Below are positions 24,836 through 35,685 of a DNA stretch of 64,000 bases, one piece after another. Both the position numbers and the translations under genes were made by a program. The stretch's first letter is position 1; every line of letters starts with the position of its first letter. Below the pieces are notes generated by a model. The model was not told the origin of the DNA. It made no database searches and saw only the letters and a list, made by a program, of their open reading frames with translations. Source of the DNA: Alitabrizicola rongguiensis (GTDB lineage Bacteria; Pseudomonadota; Alphaproteobacteria; Rhodobacterales; Rhodobacteraceae); NCBI RefSeq assembly GCF_021491355.1, contig NZ_JAKENF010000002.1:682001-746000 (forward strand). The letters run 5' to 3'.

Positions 24836-26001
24836 CGACGGGCCAGATGAGAAAGACGCGCCCGGATTTCTGGCCGTACCGGACCCTCGCGCGGCGCATC
24901 GCGCAGCGTTGTGAGCATATGCTCCTGCGGTTCGGGTCGGCCGCGGAACCGGGGCAGCGTCGCAAGGACAGCCTGCGCCTCGCGGGGCAGGAGGTCAGGG
25001 ATCTCATCTCCGGTCAACGTCGCCCAGACGCCGGTCCAGCACCGGCCGACAGACCATGGGTCGTAACCTCCGCCGCCCAGAACGAGATAGCGCGGGGCGA
25101 CGGGCCGCAGCGCCGCCACCACCGACCAATGGGCATTGTTCGACAAGGCAAGGCGCGACAACGGGTCTTCCAGAAGGGCATCCGCACCACATTGCAGGAC
25201 GATCGCGTCGGGGCGGAATCCGGTGACGCGCGGAAGGATCAGGCCTTCAAGCGCCGCGCGCATCTCGCTGTCGTTGAAGCCGCGCGGAACCGGCAGGTTG
25301 AAACAGTTGCCGACACCTTCATCCTCCAGATGCCCCGTGAATGGCCAGCGTCCTTCCTCGTGGATCGAGATCAGCAGGGTTTCGGGATCGCCCGCAAAGG
25401 CCTCTTCCACGCCGTCGCAATGATGGGCGTCGATATCGACATAGGCGATGCGGCGAGCTCCGACCCGTCGCAGGACCAGCATCGCCAGAACCGGATCATT
25501 TGTGTAGCAGAAGCCGTTTGCCCGGGCGGGAAGGCCGTGATGGGTGCCACCTGCCGGAACGTAGATCACCCCGGCGTCGCGCAGGAGTTCCGCCGCCAGC
25601 ATTGCCCCGCCTGCCGAGGTGGCCGGGCGGCGGAAAACCTCGGGGAAGACCGGATTTGCCACGGTCCCGAGGCCGAAGCGGCTGTCATCCGGCAGGGCAT
25701 GGCCCCGCGCCTCGGCGGCCTGAAGCGCGGCGATGTAGGCGGGGTCATGGAACAGGCTCAGCGCTGCCGGCTTGGCACGCGGACTTTGGCGGAAGCGCGC
25801 GGGCGGCAGCCAGCCCAGTGCCCGCGTCAGGTCCATCACGGTCGAGACCCGGGGTATCCGCAGCGGGTGCTGGCCACCGTAGCTCGAGCGGCGATAGATC
25901 TCGGACCCGATCAGCAGCGGTCCGGTGGGCGCGCTCAGTTCAGAAGCGGCTCGATCTTCGACAGGATCGAAGGCGAGGTCGGTTTCGTCGTGGACCCCCA
26001 T
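24832..26001 (-). CDS. Histone deacetylase-family (AcuC/HDAC-like) hydrolase
   Basis: A zinc-dependent deacetylase-fold protein. The long ATG at 26001 gives 389 residues, but family similarity begins only near residue 29 (LLIGSEIYRR), and the first 67 bases overlap the GPx gene. The true start may be the CTG at 25938, next to the GPx stop. Metal and catalytic motifs are GTHHG, DIDAHHCDG, and LVLGGGGYDP. Possible roles are acetoin-type lysine deacetylation or acetylpolyamine hydrolysis; I cannot choose. Its stop overlaps thpR by 4 bases. Confidence 0.82.
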   Translation of the reverse strand: MGVHDETDLAFDPVEDRAASELSAPTGPLLIGSEIYRRSSYGGQHPLRIPRVSTVMDLTRALGWLPPARFRQSPRAKPAALSLFHDPAYIAALQAAEARGHALPDDSRFGLGTVANPVFPEVFRRPATSAGGAMLAAELLRDAGVIYVPAGGTHHGLPARANGFCYTNDPVLAMLVLRRVGARRIAYVDIDAHHCDGVEEAFAGDPETLLISIHEEGRWPFTGHLEDEGVGNCFNLPVPRGFNDSEMRAALEGLILPRVTGFRPDAIVLQCGADALLEDPLSRLALSNNAHWSVVAALRPVAPRYLVLGGGGYDPWSVGRCWTGVWATLTGDEIPDLLPREAQAVLATLPRFRGRPEPQEHMLTTLRDAPREGPVRPEIRARLSHLARR

Positions 26002-26459
26002 GTCGCCTGCACTTCTCCGTTCGGGCCAATCAACACTTTGTTGAAATTCCAGCGCGGCGTGAAGCCGGTTTCATCGCGCAGCCAGAGATAGAAGGGATGC
26101 GCTTCCGGACCGGTGACATGGGTGATGTCGGTCATCGGCAGGGTCACGTCAAACTGTATCGCGCAGTACTCCTTCACTTCCTGCGCTGACCCCAGTTCCT
26201 GGCGGAAGTCGTCCGAAGGCACGGCCAGAACGACCAGACCGCGCGACCCATAGCGATCCTGAAGCTCCTGCAGTTCGGTGAACTGGGGGGCGAACCCACA
26301 GAGTGAAGCCGTGTTCACGACCAGAACCGGCTGTCCGCGGAAGCTGTCGAGGTCGATTCTGCCCCCGTCGATCGAGGAAAAGGTGAAACCGGCCTGCGCC
26401 GCTGCCGTCGTCAGCAGGAAACCGATTGCACCTATTGCGCCCGAGACCCATCTCGTCAT
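25935..26459 (-). CDS. Exported glutathione peroxidase-like protein
   Basis: A 174-residue GPx/BtuE-fold protein with a signal peptide (hydrophobic residues 8-22, cleavage after AQA), so periplasmic. The redox Cys is Cys54 (NTASLCGF); Trp and Asn are kept in RWNFNK. In place of the usual NQFGGQEP, which supplies a catalytic Gln, it has SDDFRQELG, so this position is altered. It probably reduces hydroperoxides using a thioredoxin-like donor. First gene of the run with HDAC and thpR. Confidence 0.85.
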   Translation of the reverse strand: MTRWVSGAIGAIGFLLTTAAAQAGFTFSSIDGGRIDLDSFRGQPVLVVNTASLCGFAPQFTELQELQDRYGSRGLVVLAVPSDDFRQELGSAQEVKEYCAIQFDVTLPMTDITHVTGPEAHPFYLWLRDETGFTPRWNFNKVLIGPNGEVQATWGSTTKPTSPSILSKIEPLLN

Positions 26460-26620
26460 CGCCTTTCCTCCCAGCCCCGTTTCCAGCTTCTTTCTTTGGC
26501 GGGAACTAGTCCCGCCAGCGCAAGCGTCAACTCACCGCAGTAAAACGCACGGTCTGGACAAGAGGCTCGGATCGTCTGAAACTGACGCAAACGAGAGGCA
26601 AACTCCGAGCAGGCGGTTCA

Positions 26621-27157
26621 GTGAATAGGACAAAGATCATTACGCTGTTGAGCGATACGACCACCAGAACCCAGTACGGGGCGATCTGTTGGCGGATGCA
26701 CAAGGCCGGCATTCAGGTGCTGCTTGTGACCTCGCGCGATACGGGGCGGTGGATCATTCCGAAAGGTTGGCCGGTCGAAGGGGCCACCGATGCCGGATCG
26801 GCCGAGCGCGAGGCCTGGGAAGAAGCCGGAGTACTGGGCAAGATGTTGCCGTTGTGTCTGGGGGTTTATGCCTATGACAAGGTCGTCATTCCAGGCCGCA
26901 GCATTCCCTGTGTAGTCGCCGTCTATCCCCTGCGCGTGACCGAACTGAAGAAGCGTTTCCCCGAACGCAAGCAGCGGCGGCGGAAATGGTTCTCAATCGA
27001 GGATGCGATCCGAAAAGTCGCTGAACCGGAGTTGCGCCAGATCCTGTCCGAATTCCGCCCCCCGAGCGAGGCCGCGATTGCGGCCGCCGGCCTCGCAGCC
27101 GCGCCTGGGCAGGTCAGTGGGAACCCGCCGGTCGAGCCCCCGCGCGACAGCGATTGA
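26621..27157 (+). CDS. NUDIX hydrolase
   Basis: A 178-residue NUDIX-fold hydrolase starting at a GTG. The Nudix box GATDAGSAEREAWEEAGV (about residues 51-68) has the required G, REXXEE and G spacing. The rest of the fold surrounds it (WIIPKGWPVEG; a late YPLRVTELKKRFPERKQRRRKWF). Substrates are probably diphosphoinositol polyphosphates or dinucleoside polyphosphates given the KGW-type context; this is inference. Divergent from the GPx run across a 161-base gap. Confidence 0.86.
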   Translation: MNRTKIITLLSDTTTRTQYGAICWRMHKAGIQVLLVTSRDTGRWIIPKGWPVEGATDAGSAEREAWEEAGVLGKMLPLCLGVYAYDKVVIPGRSIPCVVAVYPLRVTELKKRFPERKQRRRKWFSIEDAIRKVAEPELRQILSEFRPPSEAAIAAAGLAAAPGQVSGNPPVEPPRDSD

Positions 27158-27207
27158 ATTCCTGACGCGATCGATTATCTCGGTCCTCAGAAGCTCTGTG
27201 TGACAGA

Positions 27208-27624
27208 ATGATCCACTACAACCTGACCTGCGCGTCTGGCCATGAGTTCGACAGCTGGTTCAAATCCTCGGACGCGTTCGATAGCCTCGCCTCGGCGGCG
27301 CGGCTAAGCTGCCCTGTTTGCGGAAATACCGAGGTTTCCAAAGCACTTATGTCACCCTCTGTCGCCATGGCAGGCGAGGCGCGAGACCTTGGCGCCCCCA
27401 CGACCGAAATCGAGCAGGCGCTCGCGGCACTGCGCCGACAGGTCGAGGAGAATTCGGAGTATGTCGGGCTGAATTTCGCGTCGGAAGCCCGCAAGATGCA
27501 CGAGGGCGAACTGCCGTCCCGGTCGATCTATGGCGAAGCGAAGCCCGAAGACGCGAAGCAACTGATCGAGGATGGCGTGCCCGTTGCGCCGCTGCCCTTC
27601 ATGCCGCGGCGCAAGACAAACTGA
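27208..27624 (+). CDS. DUF1178 zinc-ribbon-like protein
   Basis: A 138-residue DUF1178 protein with cysteines CASGHEFD near the N-terminus and SCPVCG about residue 35, fitting a zinc ribbon. A conserved helix (EENSEYVGLNFASEARKMH) follows. Function is unknown. It is located 50 bases after the NUDIX gene, so cotranscription is possible. Convergent with the ferredoxin gene. Confidence 0.85.
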   Translation: MIHYNLTCASGHEFDSWFKSSDAFDSLASAARLSCPVCGNTEVSKALMSPSVAMAGEARDLGAPTTEIEQALAALRRQVEENSEYVGLNFASEARKMHEGELPSRSIYGEAKPEDAKQLIEDGVPVAPLPFMPRRKTN

Positions 27625-27630
27625 CCCGCG

Positions 27631-27987
<357 letters not shown>

Positions 27988-28088
27988 CTAGCCTAGCCGC
28001 ACGGCGGCTTCCATACCCCTGTTGCGCGACATTTCCTGTCGGCTTAGCGTCAGTCGAAGACCAGAGGCGATGCAGCCGGAGGCTTGCC

Positions 28089-28709
28089 ATGCCGCTTGAC
28101 GTCATCGGGACCGGATTTGGACGAACTGGCACGGACTCGATGCGAGAGGCCTTGGGCATTCTTGGCTTCGGCCCCTGCCATCACATGTTCGAGGTGAACT
28201 CGAATCCCGAGCAAAGGCGGCTGTGGCGCGCGCTCGCCGCAGGAGCGGCTCCGGATTGGGAAGCCCTTTTCGCGGGCTACCGGTCGTGCATGGACTGGCC
28301 CTCGGTGCATTACTGGCGGGATCTGATCGCGACCTATCCAAAGGCGAAAGTGATCCTGACCTGGCGGAGTCCTGAAAGCTGGTGGGAGAGCTATGAGCGC
28401 ACCCTGCTGCCCGCGCTCAAGGGCAGCACCGATCCGGCCTCGCTTGGCGTTGCCCTGGTCGCCAAGCAGGCTCTTGGTGGGCGACCCGAGGATCGTGCCC
28501 ATGTCATGGGTCTATACGAGGCGCATGTCTCGACAGTGAAGGCCACCGTGCCGGCCGACCGGCTGTTGATCCATAGCCTTGGCGATGGGTGGGGGCCGCT
28601 TTGCGCCCACCTCGGCGTGCAGGTTCCCGATGTTCCCTATCCACACCAGAACAGCCGGACTGAATTCACAACGCGCTTCGGCACAGGGGGCGATGCGCCA
28701 ACGACCTGA
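28089..28709 (+). CDS. Sulfotransferase-family protein 1
   Basis: A 206-residue protein related to bacterial cytosolic sulfotransferases. The 5'-phosphosulfate loop is GTGFGRTGTDSM (residues 7-18). The 3'-phosphate site is in AKVILTWRSPESWWESY (about 90-106). It should transfer sulfate from PAPS. The acceptor is unknown. Divergent from the ferredoxin gene. Two other unrelated sulfotransferase-fold genes occur in the window. Confidence 0.8.
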   Translation: MPLDVIGTGFGRTGTDSMREALGILGFGPCHHMFEVNSNPEQRRLWRALAAGAAPDWEALFAGYRSCMDWPSVHYWRDLIATYPKAKVILTWRSPESWWESYERTLLPALKGSTDPASLGVALVAKQALGGRPEDRAHVMGLYEAHVSTVKATVPADRLLIHSLGDGWGPLCAHLGVQVPDVPYPHQNSRTEFTTRFGTGGDAPTT

Positions 28710-28824
28710 TCGTGCCGCAACGGTTCATCCGCGGGCGTGAGCGACTGCTTCCTAGGCAGAGGCTTTGGCGCTATCGTGTTCCGCAATCCGGGCAGACCGG
28801 CACGAATTACAACCGACAGGCCGC

Positions 28825-29364
28825 ATGATCCGCTTCCTTGCTTCCGGTGCCCTGTTGCTGGCCTTGACGGCCTGCGACAGCATCCCGACGTCTGGCGCAG
28901 CCTCCGACGCCGACCTGCGCGCGGAACTCGTTCCCGCAGAGGAGGACATGCCCCCTACTGCGCCTGCAGGTGCGTGCTGGGCCAAGGAGGTGACGCCCGC
29001 CGTGATCGAGACGGTCAGCGAACAGGAGATGATCCGACCGGCGCAGCTTGCCGAGGACGGAACACAGATCTCGCCGGCGGTCTTTCGCAGCGTCACCCGC
29101 CAGAAGATCGTTCAGGATCGCCAGACGGTCTTCTTTCGGAAGCCCTGCGGGGCTGACGGCAACATCACCTTTACCGCATCGCTGCAGCGCGCGCTCAAGG
29201 CCCGCGGTCTTTATTCCGAGCCGGTTACAGGGGAAATGAACGAGGCCACGCGCCTTGCCATCCGCCGCTATCAAGAGCCACGCGGCCTTGACAGCAAGAT
29301 CCTGTCGCTCGCGGCGGCGCGGGATCTGGGTCTTGTCGCCGTGGACCGCGACAGCCTGAGCTAA
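28825..29364 (+). CDS. Lipoprotein with peptidoglycan-binding domain
   Basis: A 179-residue predicted lipoprotein. The lipobox LTAC puts the lipidated Cys at residue 18. A C-terminal PG_binding_1-type helical domain (about 115-170; ASLQRALKARGLY and NEATRLAIRRYQ) is present. It should be anchored in the outer or inner membrane and touch the wall. The ATG at 28825 is chosen because it begins the signal peptide; in-frame codons upstream are unlikely. Convergent with degP. Confidence 0.78.
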   Translation: MIRFLASGALLLALTACDSIPTSGAASDADLRAELVPAEEDMPPTAPAGACWAKEVTPAVIETVSEQEMIRPAQLAEDGTQISPAVFRSVTRQKIVQDRQTVFFRKPCGADGNITFTASLQRALKARGLYSEPVTGEMNEATRLAIRRYQEPRGLDSKILSLAAARDLGLVAVDRDSLS

Positions 29365-29369
29365 GTAGA

Positions 29370-29392
29370 GGGGGCGCCCAAGGCGCACCCCC
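29370..29392. terminator. Convergent-gene hairpin with bulge
   Basis: GGGGGCGCC and GGCGCACCCCC fold as GCGCC/GGCGC with a bulged A and GGGG/CCCC. It lies between the stop of the lipoprotein and the stop of degP, and could serve both. No clear T tract. Confidence 0.45.
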
Positions 29393-29416
29393 ATTGATCG
29401 CCAGTCCAGGACAGGA

Positions 29417-30892
<1,476 letters not shown>

Positions 30893-30920
30893 TCGAAACT
30901 CCTTTTGGCTGCATGAGACT

Positions 30921-30938
30921 GCCGGTCACGCGACCGGC
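30921..30938 (-). other. 7-base inverted repeat in the degP leader
   Basis: GCCGGTC and GACCGGC form a perfect 7-base dyad around ACGC, 29 bases before the degP start. It may be a small leader structure or a regulator site; the sequence does not decide. Confidence 0.35.
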
Positions 30939-31033
30939 CTGATCCGCAGATACACCGCGGAGGGGGGCCAACTGCAATGCAATCCCGTTCGCATAGGCTC
31001 AATTCGATGTGAAAGATCCGTTAGCGGAATCTG

Positions 31034-31228
31034 TCACGCCCCGAGGTGACGGGCAAGCCAGACGAGCACCACGCCCAGGGCCAAGGCCCCCAATCCCAGA
31101 GCGCGGCGCTGGTCCCGGGGCATGGCAGAAAATCGTGCCAGCAGATCCTCCATACGCGAAGGGGCCAGCGCAAGCGCCAGCCCCTCAACCGAAAGCACCA
31201 GACCGATCGCAAGGAGCAAAAGGCTCAT
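31034..31228 (-). CDS. DUF2065 small membrane protein
   Basis: A 64-residue protein with two transmembrane segments (about residues 3-20 and 46-60) of DUF2065. Its ATG overlaps the hflC stop by 4 bases. The family is found mainly next to hflC. The role is unknown; an accessory to HflKC is plausible. Confidence 0.85.
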   Translation of the reverse strand: MSLLLLAIGLVLSVEGLALALAPSRMEDLLARFSAMPRDQRRALGLGALALGVVLVWLARHLGA

Positions 31229-32148
31229 GGCGCAGTCTGTCCCTCGGCTGCGGAATCCAAGGGGGTAGCCGAGGACACAGCCGGGGTGTCAAAGCCATTG
31301 AGATACTCGAAGAAAACCGAATTCGGTTCGAGCACGATCGAAGAATTCGTTCCTTTCAGGGACGTCTCGTAGGCCTGCAACGACCGGGTAAAGGCAAAGA
31401 ACTCCGGATTCTTGCCATAGGCCGCCGCATAGATCGCGTTGCGCTTGGCGTCGGCCTCGCCGCGCACGACATCTGCCTGACGCCGCGCGTCCGAGGTAAG
31501 TTCAACCACGGTCCGGTCTGCGGTTGCGCGAACCCGCGCCGCGGCTTCGCCACCGCGGGCGATCTCGTCCGCTGCCTCACGCTCGCGCTCGGCACGCATC
31601 CTGGCATAGGTCGCCGCCAGGTTTTGCTCGGGCAGATCCGTACGGGTTAGGCGAACGTCGATCACGTCGATTCCAAGGGCGGCCGCCTCGCGCCGCGCAA
31701 GATCGCGGATGCGGTTCATCAGACCTGTGCGGTCCTCGGACAACACGGCACTCGAAGGCACCGAACCCAGAACCTCGCGGATGGCCGCGTTGATGATCCG
31801 TTCGAGCCGAACCTGCGCCGCCCGCACGCCCTCGGCACCCACAGATTCGCGGAACTCGATAAGGTTCACGATCTGCCAGCGCGCAAAGGCATCGACGACA
31901 AGACGGCGATCATCGAGCGGAGTCACTTCAAGCGGCTGCGTCGGCAGGCCTAGGATTCGTCCGTCATACCTTACGACTTCCTGGATAAGCGGGATCTTGA
32001 AACCAAGGCCCGGATCTTCCTTCACCGCCTTGACCTGGCCGAACTGCAGGACAAGTGCTTTCTCGCGTTCGTCGACGATGAAGACCGACGACAGGCCAAG
32101 CACGATCGCGACGATCAGCGCGGGCAGGATGATGGATGCGCGGTTCAT
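31225..32148 (-). CDS. hflC: HflC, membrane regulator of FtsH
   Basis: A 307-residue SPFH/band-7 protein. A single N-terminal membrane anchor (IILPALIVAIVLGLSSVFIV) is followed by the SPFH domain and coiled-coil region. HflK and HflC form the cage around FtsH and modulate its membrane proteolysis. It overlaps hflK by 1 base and DUF2065 by 4, so the three are translationally coupled. Confidence 0.94.
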   Translation of the reverse strand: MNRASIILPALIVAIVLGLSSVFIVDEREKALVLQFGQVKAVKEDPGLGFKIPLIQEVVRYDGRILGLPTQPLEVTPLDDRRLVVDAFARWQIVNLIEFRESVGAEGVRAAQVRLERIINAAIREVLGSVPSSAVLSEDRTGLMNRIRDLARREAAALGIDVIDVRLTRTDLPEQNLAATYARMRAEREREAADEIARGGEAAARVRATADRTVVELTSDARRQADVVRGEADAKRNAIYAAAYGKNPEFFAFTRSLQAYETSLKGTNSSIVLEPNSVFFEYLNGFDTPAVSSATPLDSAAEGQTAP

Positions 32149-33344
32149 CAGTTGCTCCCCCCAGACTGGGTCGCGGCGGCTCCGGCGCCTCCGGGCGCAG
32201 TCAACCGGCCAAGTTCATTCAGCGGCAGGAAGGGCACGACCCCCTGCCCCGCAGCCTCGCCCCCGGCGACGCCGTCAAGGATGACCTTGTTCATGTCGCC
32301 GTACACTTTCTCCATCGTCTCGAGATAGAGACGGCGACGGGTGATCTCCGGCGCCTTCTCGTACTCTGTCAGAAGCGACAGGAAGCGGCTGGTCTCACCT
32401 TCGGCCGCATTCACGACGCGCGAGCGGTAGGCCTCGGATTCCTCCAGCAGACGTGCCGCATCACCACGGGCGCCAGCGGTGACCCGGTTGGCATAGGCAT
32501 CAGCCTCTTTCTCCAGCCGGTCCCGCTCCTGCTGGGCCGCCTGAACTTCGCGGAAGCTGTCGATGACCTCGCGCGGCGGGTCGGCACGGTCGAAGTTCAC
32601 CCGCACCACGTTGATGCCCGCATTGTAGCTGTCGAGCGTCGCCTGCACCGCCTGGCGCAGATCGGCGGCGATGGCGCCCCGGTCGCGGTTCAGGATCGGC
32701 GCCAATTCAGACCGCGCGATGATGTCGCGCATCGCACTTTCGGAGACCGCGCGGATCGTGTCGGTCGGATCGGCAAGGTTGAACAGGTATTTCGCCGGAT
32801 CTGTGATGTTCCAGACAACCTGGAACTCGATGTCGACGATGTTCTGGTCGCGGGTCAGCATCAGGCCGGTGTCATTGTCACCATCCTTGCCCGTGCCGAT
32901 ATCCGTCTGCCGTTCGCCGGTCACCTGAACGATCTCGGCAGTGACGAAAGGCCAGGGCGCAAAGTTGAGGCCCGGATTGCCGATGCCGGAATACTTGCCA
33001 AGGAACAATTCGACCGAGCGTTCTTCAGGCTTGACCGTGTAGAAGGACATGAAAGCCCACAGACCAAGTGCCGCGAGTGCGCCAAGCGCCAGACCCTGGC
33101 GCGTGAATATGGGGCCGAGACCCCCACCACCGGACCCGCCGCCATTGCCGCCGCCGCCCTGGCGACCACGGCCGCCCATCAGGACGCGGAGCTGTTCCTG
33201 CCCCTTCTTCATCAGTTCGTCGATCTCGGGGAGCTGCGGGCCTTCGCCCGGCCGCTTTCCCCCGCGATTGTTGTCACCGCGGTTATCGCCGCGATTGTCG
33301 CCGCCCGAACCTCCGCCGCCCCATGGGCCGCCGCTGCCTGCCAT
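32148..33344 (-). CDS. hflK: HflK, membrane regulator of FtsH
   Basis: A 398-residue partner of HflC. The N-terminus is Gly/Asn/Asp/Arg-rich and disordered (residues 1-35), followed by a transmembrane helix (about 80-100, LALGALAALGLWAFMSFY) and the SPFH domain. It starts 55 bases after the gor stop on the same strand. The long run of genes implies coordinated envelope quality control. Confidence 0.94.
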   Translation of the reverse strand: MAGSGGPWGGGGSGGDNRGDNRGDNNRGGKRPGEGPQLPEIDELMKKGQEQLRVLMGGRGRQGGGGNGGGSGGGGLGPIFTRQGLALGALAALGLWAFMSFYTVKPEERSVELFLGKYSGIGNPGLNFAPWPFVTAEIVQVTGERQTDIGTGKDGDNDTGLMLTRDQNIVDIEFQVVWNITDPAKYLFNLADPTDTIRAVSESAMRDIIARSELAPILNRDRGAIAADLRQAVQATLDSYNAGINVVRVNFDRADPPREVIDSFREVQAAQQERDRLEKEADAYANRVTAGARGDAARLLEESEAYRSRVVNAAEGETSRFLSLLTEYEKAPEITRRRLYLETMEKVYGDMNKVILDGVAGGEAAGQGVVPFLPLNELGRLTAPGGAGAAATQSGGSN

Positions 33345-33399
33345 GCGTTCCTTCCTTCACGTCGTGCTGCAACGCGACTTGGTCATCGCGCGGCGAATT

Positions 33400-34767
33400 T
33401 CAAGCTTTTCGCACCGGAGTGCGCAGAGTCACCAGTTCTTCGGCCATCGTTGGATGGACTGCAACCGTGCGATCGAAGTCCTCTTTCGTTGCCCCCATGC
33501 GGATCGCAATCGCCGCAAGCTGGATCATTTCGCCCGCTCCGGGTGCGACGATGTGACAGCCGAGAACCCGGCGGGTCGCCCGGCTGACGATCAGCTTCAT
33601 CAGTACGCGATCCTCGTCACCGGCAAAAGCCGACTGCATTGGACGGAAGGCGGTCGCATAGACCTCGATCGGCTCGATCTCGCGTGCGGCCTCTTCCGTG
33701 AGGCCGACGCTGCCAAGTTCCGGCTGGGTGAAGACCGCCGAGGCAACGAGGTCATGTTCGGCCTGCCGCGGAACGCCGCGAAAGACGGTATCGGCAAAAG
33801 CGTGGCCTTCGCGGATTGCGACCGGCGTCAGGTTGATACGGTCAGTCACATCTCCCACGGCGAAGATCGAGGGAACAGCTGTCTGGCTCCAGCCGTCAAC
33901 TTCGATCTGGCCGCGCCGGCCGATGCCGACGCCCAATGCCTCAAGTCCCAACCCTTCGGTGTTCGGCACGCGTCCGGTCGCATACATCACGGCATCGAAT
34001 TCGCAGTCGTGGCCGTCGGTCGTGGTCGCGCGGATTGTCCCCTCCGGCGTTCGCTGAAGCCGGATGATCGAGGTGCCGGTGCGCAGATCGATTCCCTTCA
34101 TCCGCATCGCGTTCGCGACATGGCCGCGTGCCTCGTCATCGAAGCCGCGCAGGATTTGCGCCCCACGGTAGAACTGGCTGACCCTCACGCCCAGACCATT
34201 CATGATGCAGGCGAATTCCGATGCGATGTAGCCGCCGCCGACGATCAGGAGCCGCTTCGGCAATTCCGGCAGATGGAACATGTCGTTCGAGGTCATGACC
34301 AGATCAGATCCAGGGAACTCAGGGACGAAGGGGCGCCCGCCTGTGGCGATCAGGATCGTGCGGGCAGTCACCACCTGCCCGGTGGTCAGGCGCACCGTAT
34401 GGGGATCGTCCAGCGTCGCGCGGACGTTGAACACCTCAACCCCGGCTTTGGCGAGAGTGTTGCGATAGGCCCCCTCAAGCCGGTCAAGCTCGGCCTCGAG
34501 TTTCGAGCGAAACGCAGGCCAGTCAAACCCGCCCGCGCTGACCTGCCAGCCATAGGTGACGGCCTCTCGCAGCATGGCGGGATAGGACGAGGCGAAGACC
34601 ATGAGTTTCTTTGGGACGCAGCCCCTGATAACGCAGGTGCCACCCATACGGTCTTCTTCTGCCAGGGCGACACGGGCGCCACCCTCGGCCGCGGCAATGC
34701 GCGCGGCGCGCACGCCGCCGGACCCGCCGCCGATCACGAAAAGATCGTAGTCAAAAGGCTGACTCAT
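33400..34767 (-). CDS. gor: Glutathione-disulfide reductase
   Basis: A 455-residue class I pyridine nucleotide-disulfide oxidoreductase. FAD motif GGGSGG (13-18), redox pair Cys45 and Cys50 (GGTCVIRGCVPKKL), NADPH motif VGGGYIASEF, and a C-terminal His (HPTMAEEL) are all intact. It regenerates reduced glutathione. Its start overlaps the rpiA stop by 4 bases. GST and GPx genes elsewhere in the window use the same thiol pool. Confidence 0.95.
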   Translation of the reverse strand: MSQPFDYDLFVIGGGSGGVRAARIAAAEGGARVALAEEDRMGGTCVIRGCVPKKLMVFASSYPAMLREAVTYGWQVSAGGFDWPAFRSKLEAELDRLEGAYRNTLAKAGVEVFNVRATLDDPHTVRLTTGQVVTARTILIATGGRPFVPEFPGSDLVMTSNDMFHLPELPKRLLIVGGGYIASEFACIMNGLGVRVSQFYRGAQILRGFDDEARGHVANAMRMKGIDLRTGTSIIRLQRTPEGTIRATTTDGHDCEFDAVMYATGRVPNTEGLGLEALGVGIGRRGQIEVDGWSQTAVPSIFAVGDVTDRINLTPVAIREGHAFADTVFRGVPRQAEHDLVASAVFTQPELGSVGLTEEAAREIEPIEVYATAFRPMQSAFAGDEDRVLMKLIVSRATRRVLGCHIVAPGAGEMIQLAAIAIRMGATKEDFDRTVAVHPTMAEELVTLRTPVRKA

Positions 34768-35552
34768 TCGTCGGCCTCGAGGAAAATGTTGTCGGGTGCG
34801 GTGAAGAACAGGCGGTCCTGTTCGACCGTACCGGCATTGATGTCGCGCACCTCGACACGACCGTCGCCGTGTCCGATCACCACGACATCACAGATATCGA
34901 TGAACAGCCCATTCTCGACCACGCCGGGGATCTGGTTGAGGACCAGCGCCAGTTGCCGAGGGTTCCCGATGCGCTTCAGATGCAGGTCAACGATATAGTT
35001 TGCCTCGTCGGTCAGAAGCGGTCGGTCGCCGTTCATCCGCAACGTCACGTCGCGGCCCAGAACATCCATCCCGGTCAGCAGCTCTTCGATCAACGATTTC
35101 GTCGTCTGCCATCCGAAGGGGATCACCTCGACCGGCAGCGGAAAGGCACCAAGCTGGGTCACGTCCTTGGCCGCGTCGGCGATCACTACCATCCGGTCAG
35201 ATGCGGTCGCGACGATCTTTTCCTGCAGAAGCGCGGCACCGCCGCCCTTAATGAGATTGAGGTCACGATCGACCTCGTCGGCGCCGTCGATCGTCAGGTC
35301 CAGCCATTTCGCCTCGTCGAGGCTGACCACGGTAAGTCCGAGGTCATGCGCCAGTTCCGCAGTGCGGGTCGAAGTCGGCACCCCTTGTACGCGAAGTCCC
35401 TCGTTACGGACCCGTTCCGCCAGGCACCGCACCATCCAGGCCGCGGTCGATCCGGTGCCAAGGCCCAGCTTCATCCCGTCTTGCACGAAGTCGACAGCGC
35501 GCTTGGCGGCCACGAACTTGGCCCTTTCGATGGGGGAGAGATCGCTGGTCAT
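34764..35552 (-). CDS. rpiA: Ribose-5-phosphate isomerase A
   Basis: A 262-residue RpiA. Motifs GLGTGSTAAWMVRCL and DGADEVDRDLNLIKGGG, containing the catalytic Glu/Asp/Lys region, are clear. The ATG at 35552 has GGAG 7 bases upstream; a 17-residue longer reading is less likely. It supplies ribose phosphate in the pentose pathway and is first of the run rpiA-gor-hflKC. Divergent from mntH. Confidence 0.95.
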   Translation of the reverse strand: MTSDLSPIERAKFVAAKRAVDFVQDGMKLGLGTGSTAAWMVRCLAERVRNEGLRVQGVPTSTRTAELAHDLGLTVVSLDEAKWLDLTIDGADEVDRDLNLIKGGGAALLQEKIVATASDRMVVIADAAKDVTQLGAFPLPVEVIPFGWQTTKSLIEELLTGMDVLGRDVTLRMNGDRPLLTDEANYIVDLHLKRIGNPRQLALVLNQIPGVVENGLFIDICDVVVIGHGDGRVEVRDINAGTVEQDRLFFTAPDNIFLEADE

Positions 35553-35658
35553 GAATGGCTCCAGAGCTGGGACTGCGTCGTTATAGGAAACATCCCCGCC
35601 CACTGCGAGACCGAAAACCCCTGCTGCCCTTGACTTTCAGGCTCGGCACGCCATTCTT

Positions 35659-35677
35659 GCGAATTATTCTCATTATC
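35659..35677 (-). promoter_or_regulatory. Fur/Mur-type box at mntH
   Basis: Read on the minus strand, GATAATGAGAATAATTCGC matches the 19-base Fur consensus at 15 positions. It lies just upstream of the mntH GTG, over the likely start of transcription. A possible TTGACT/CATTCT promoter (35630-35657, 16-base spacer) precedes it. In alphaproteobacteria the Fur homologue Mur represses mntH with manganese; Mur control is an inference. Confidence 0.65.
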
Positions 35678-35685
35678 AGGAACGC

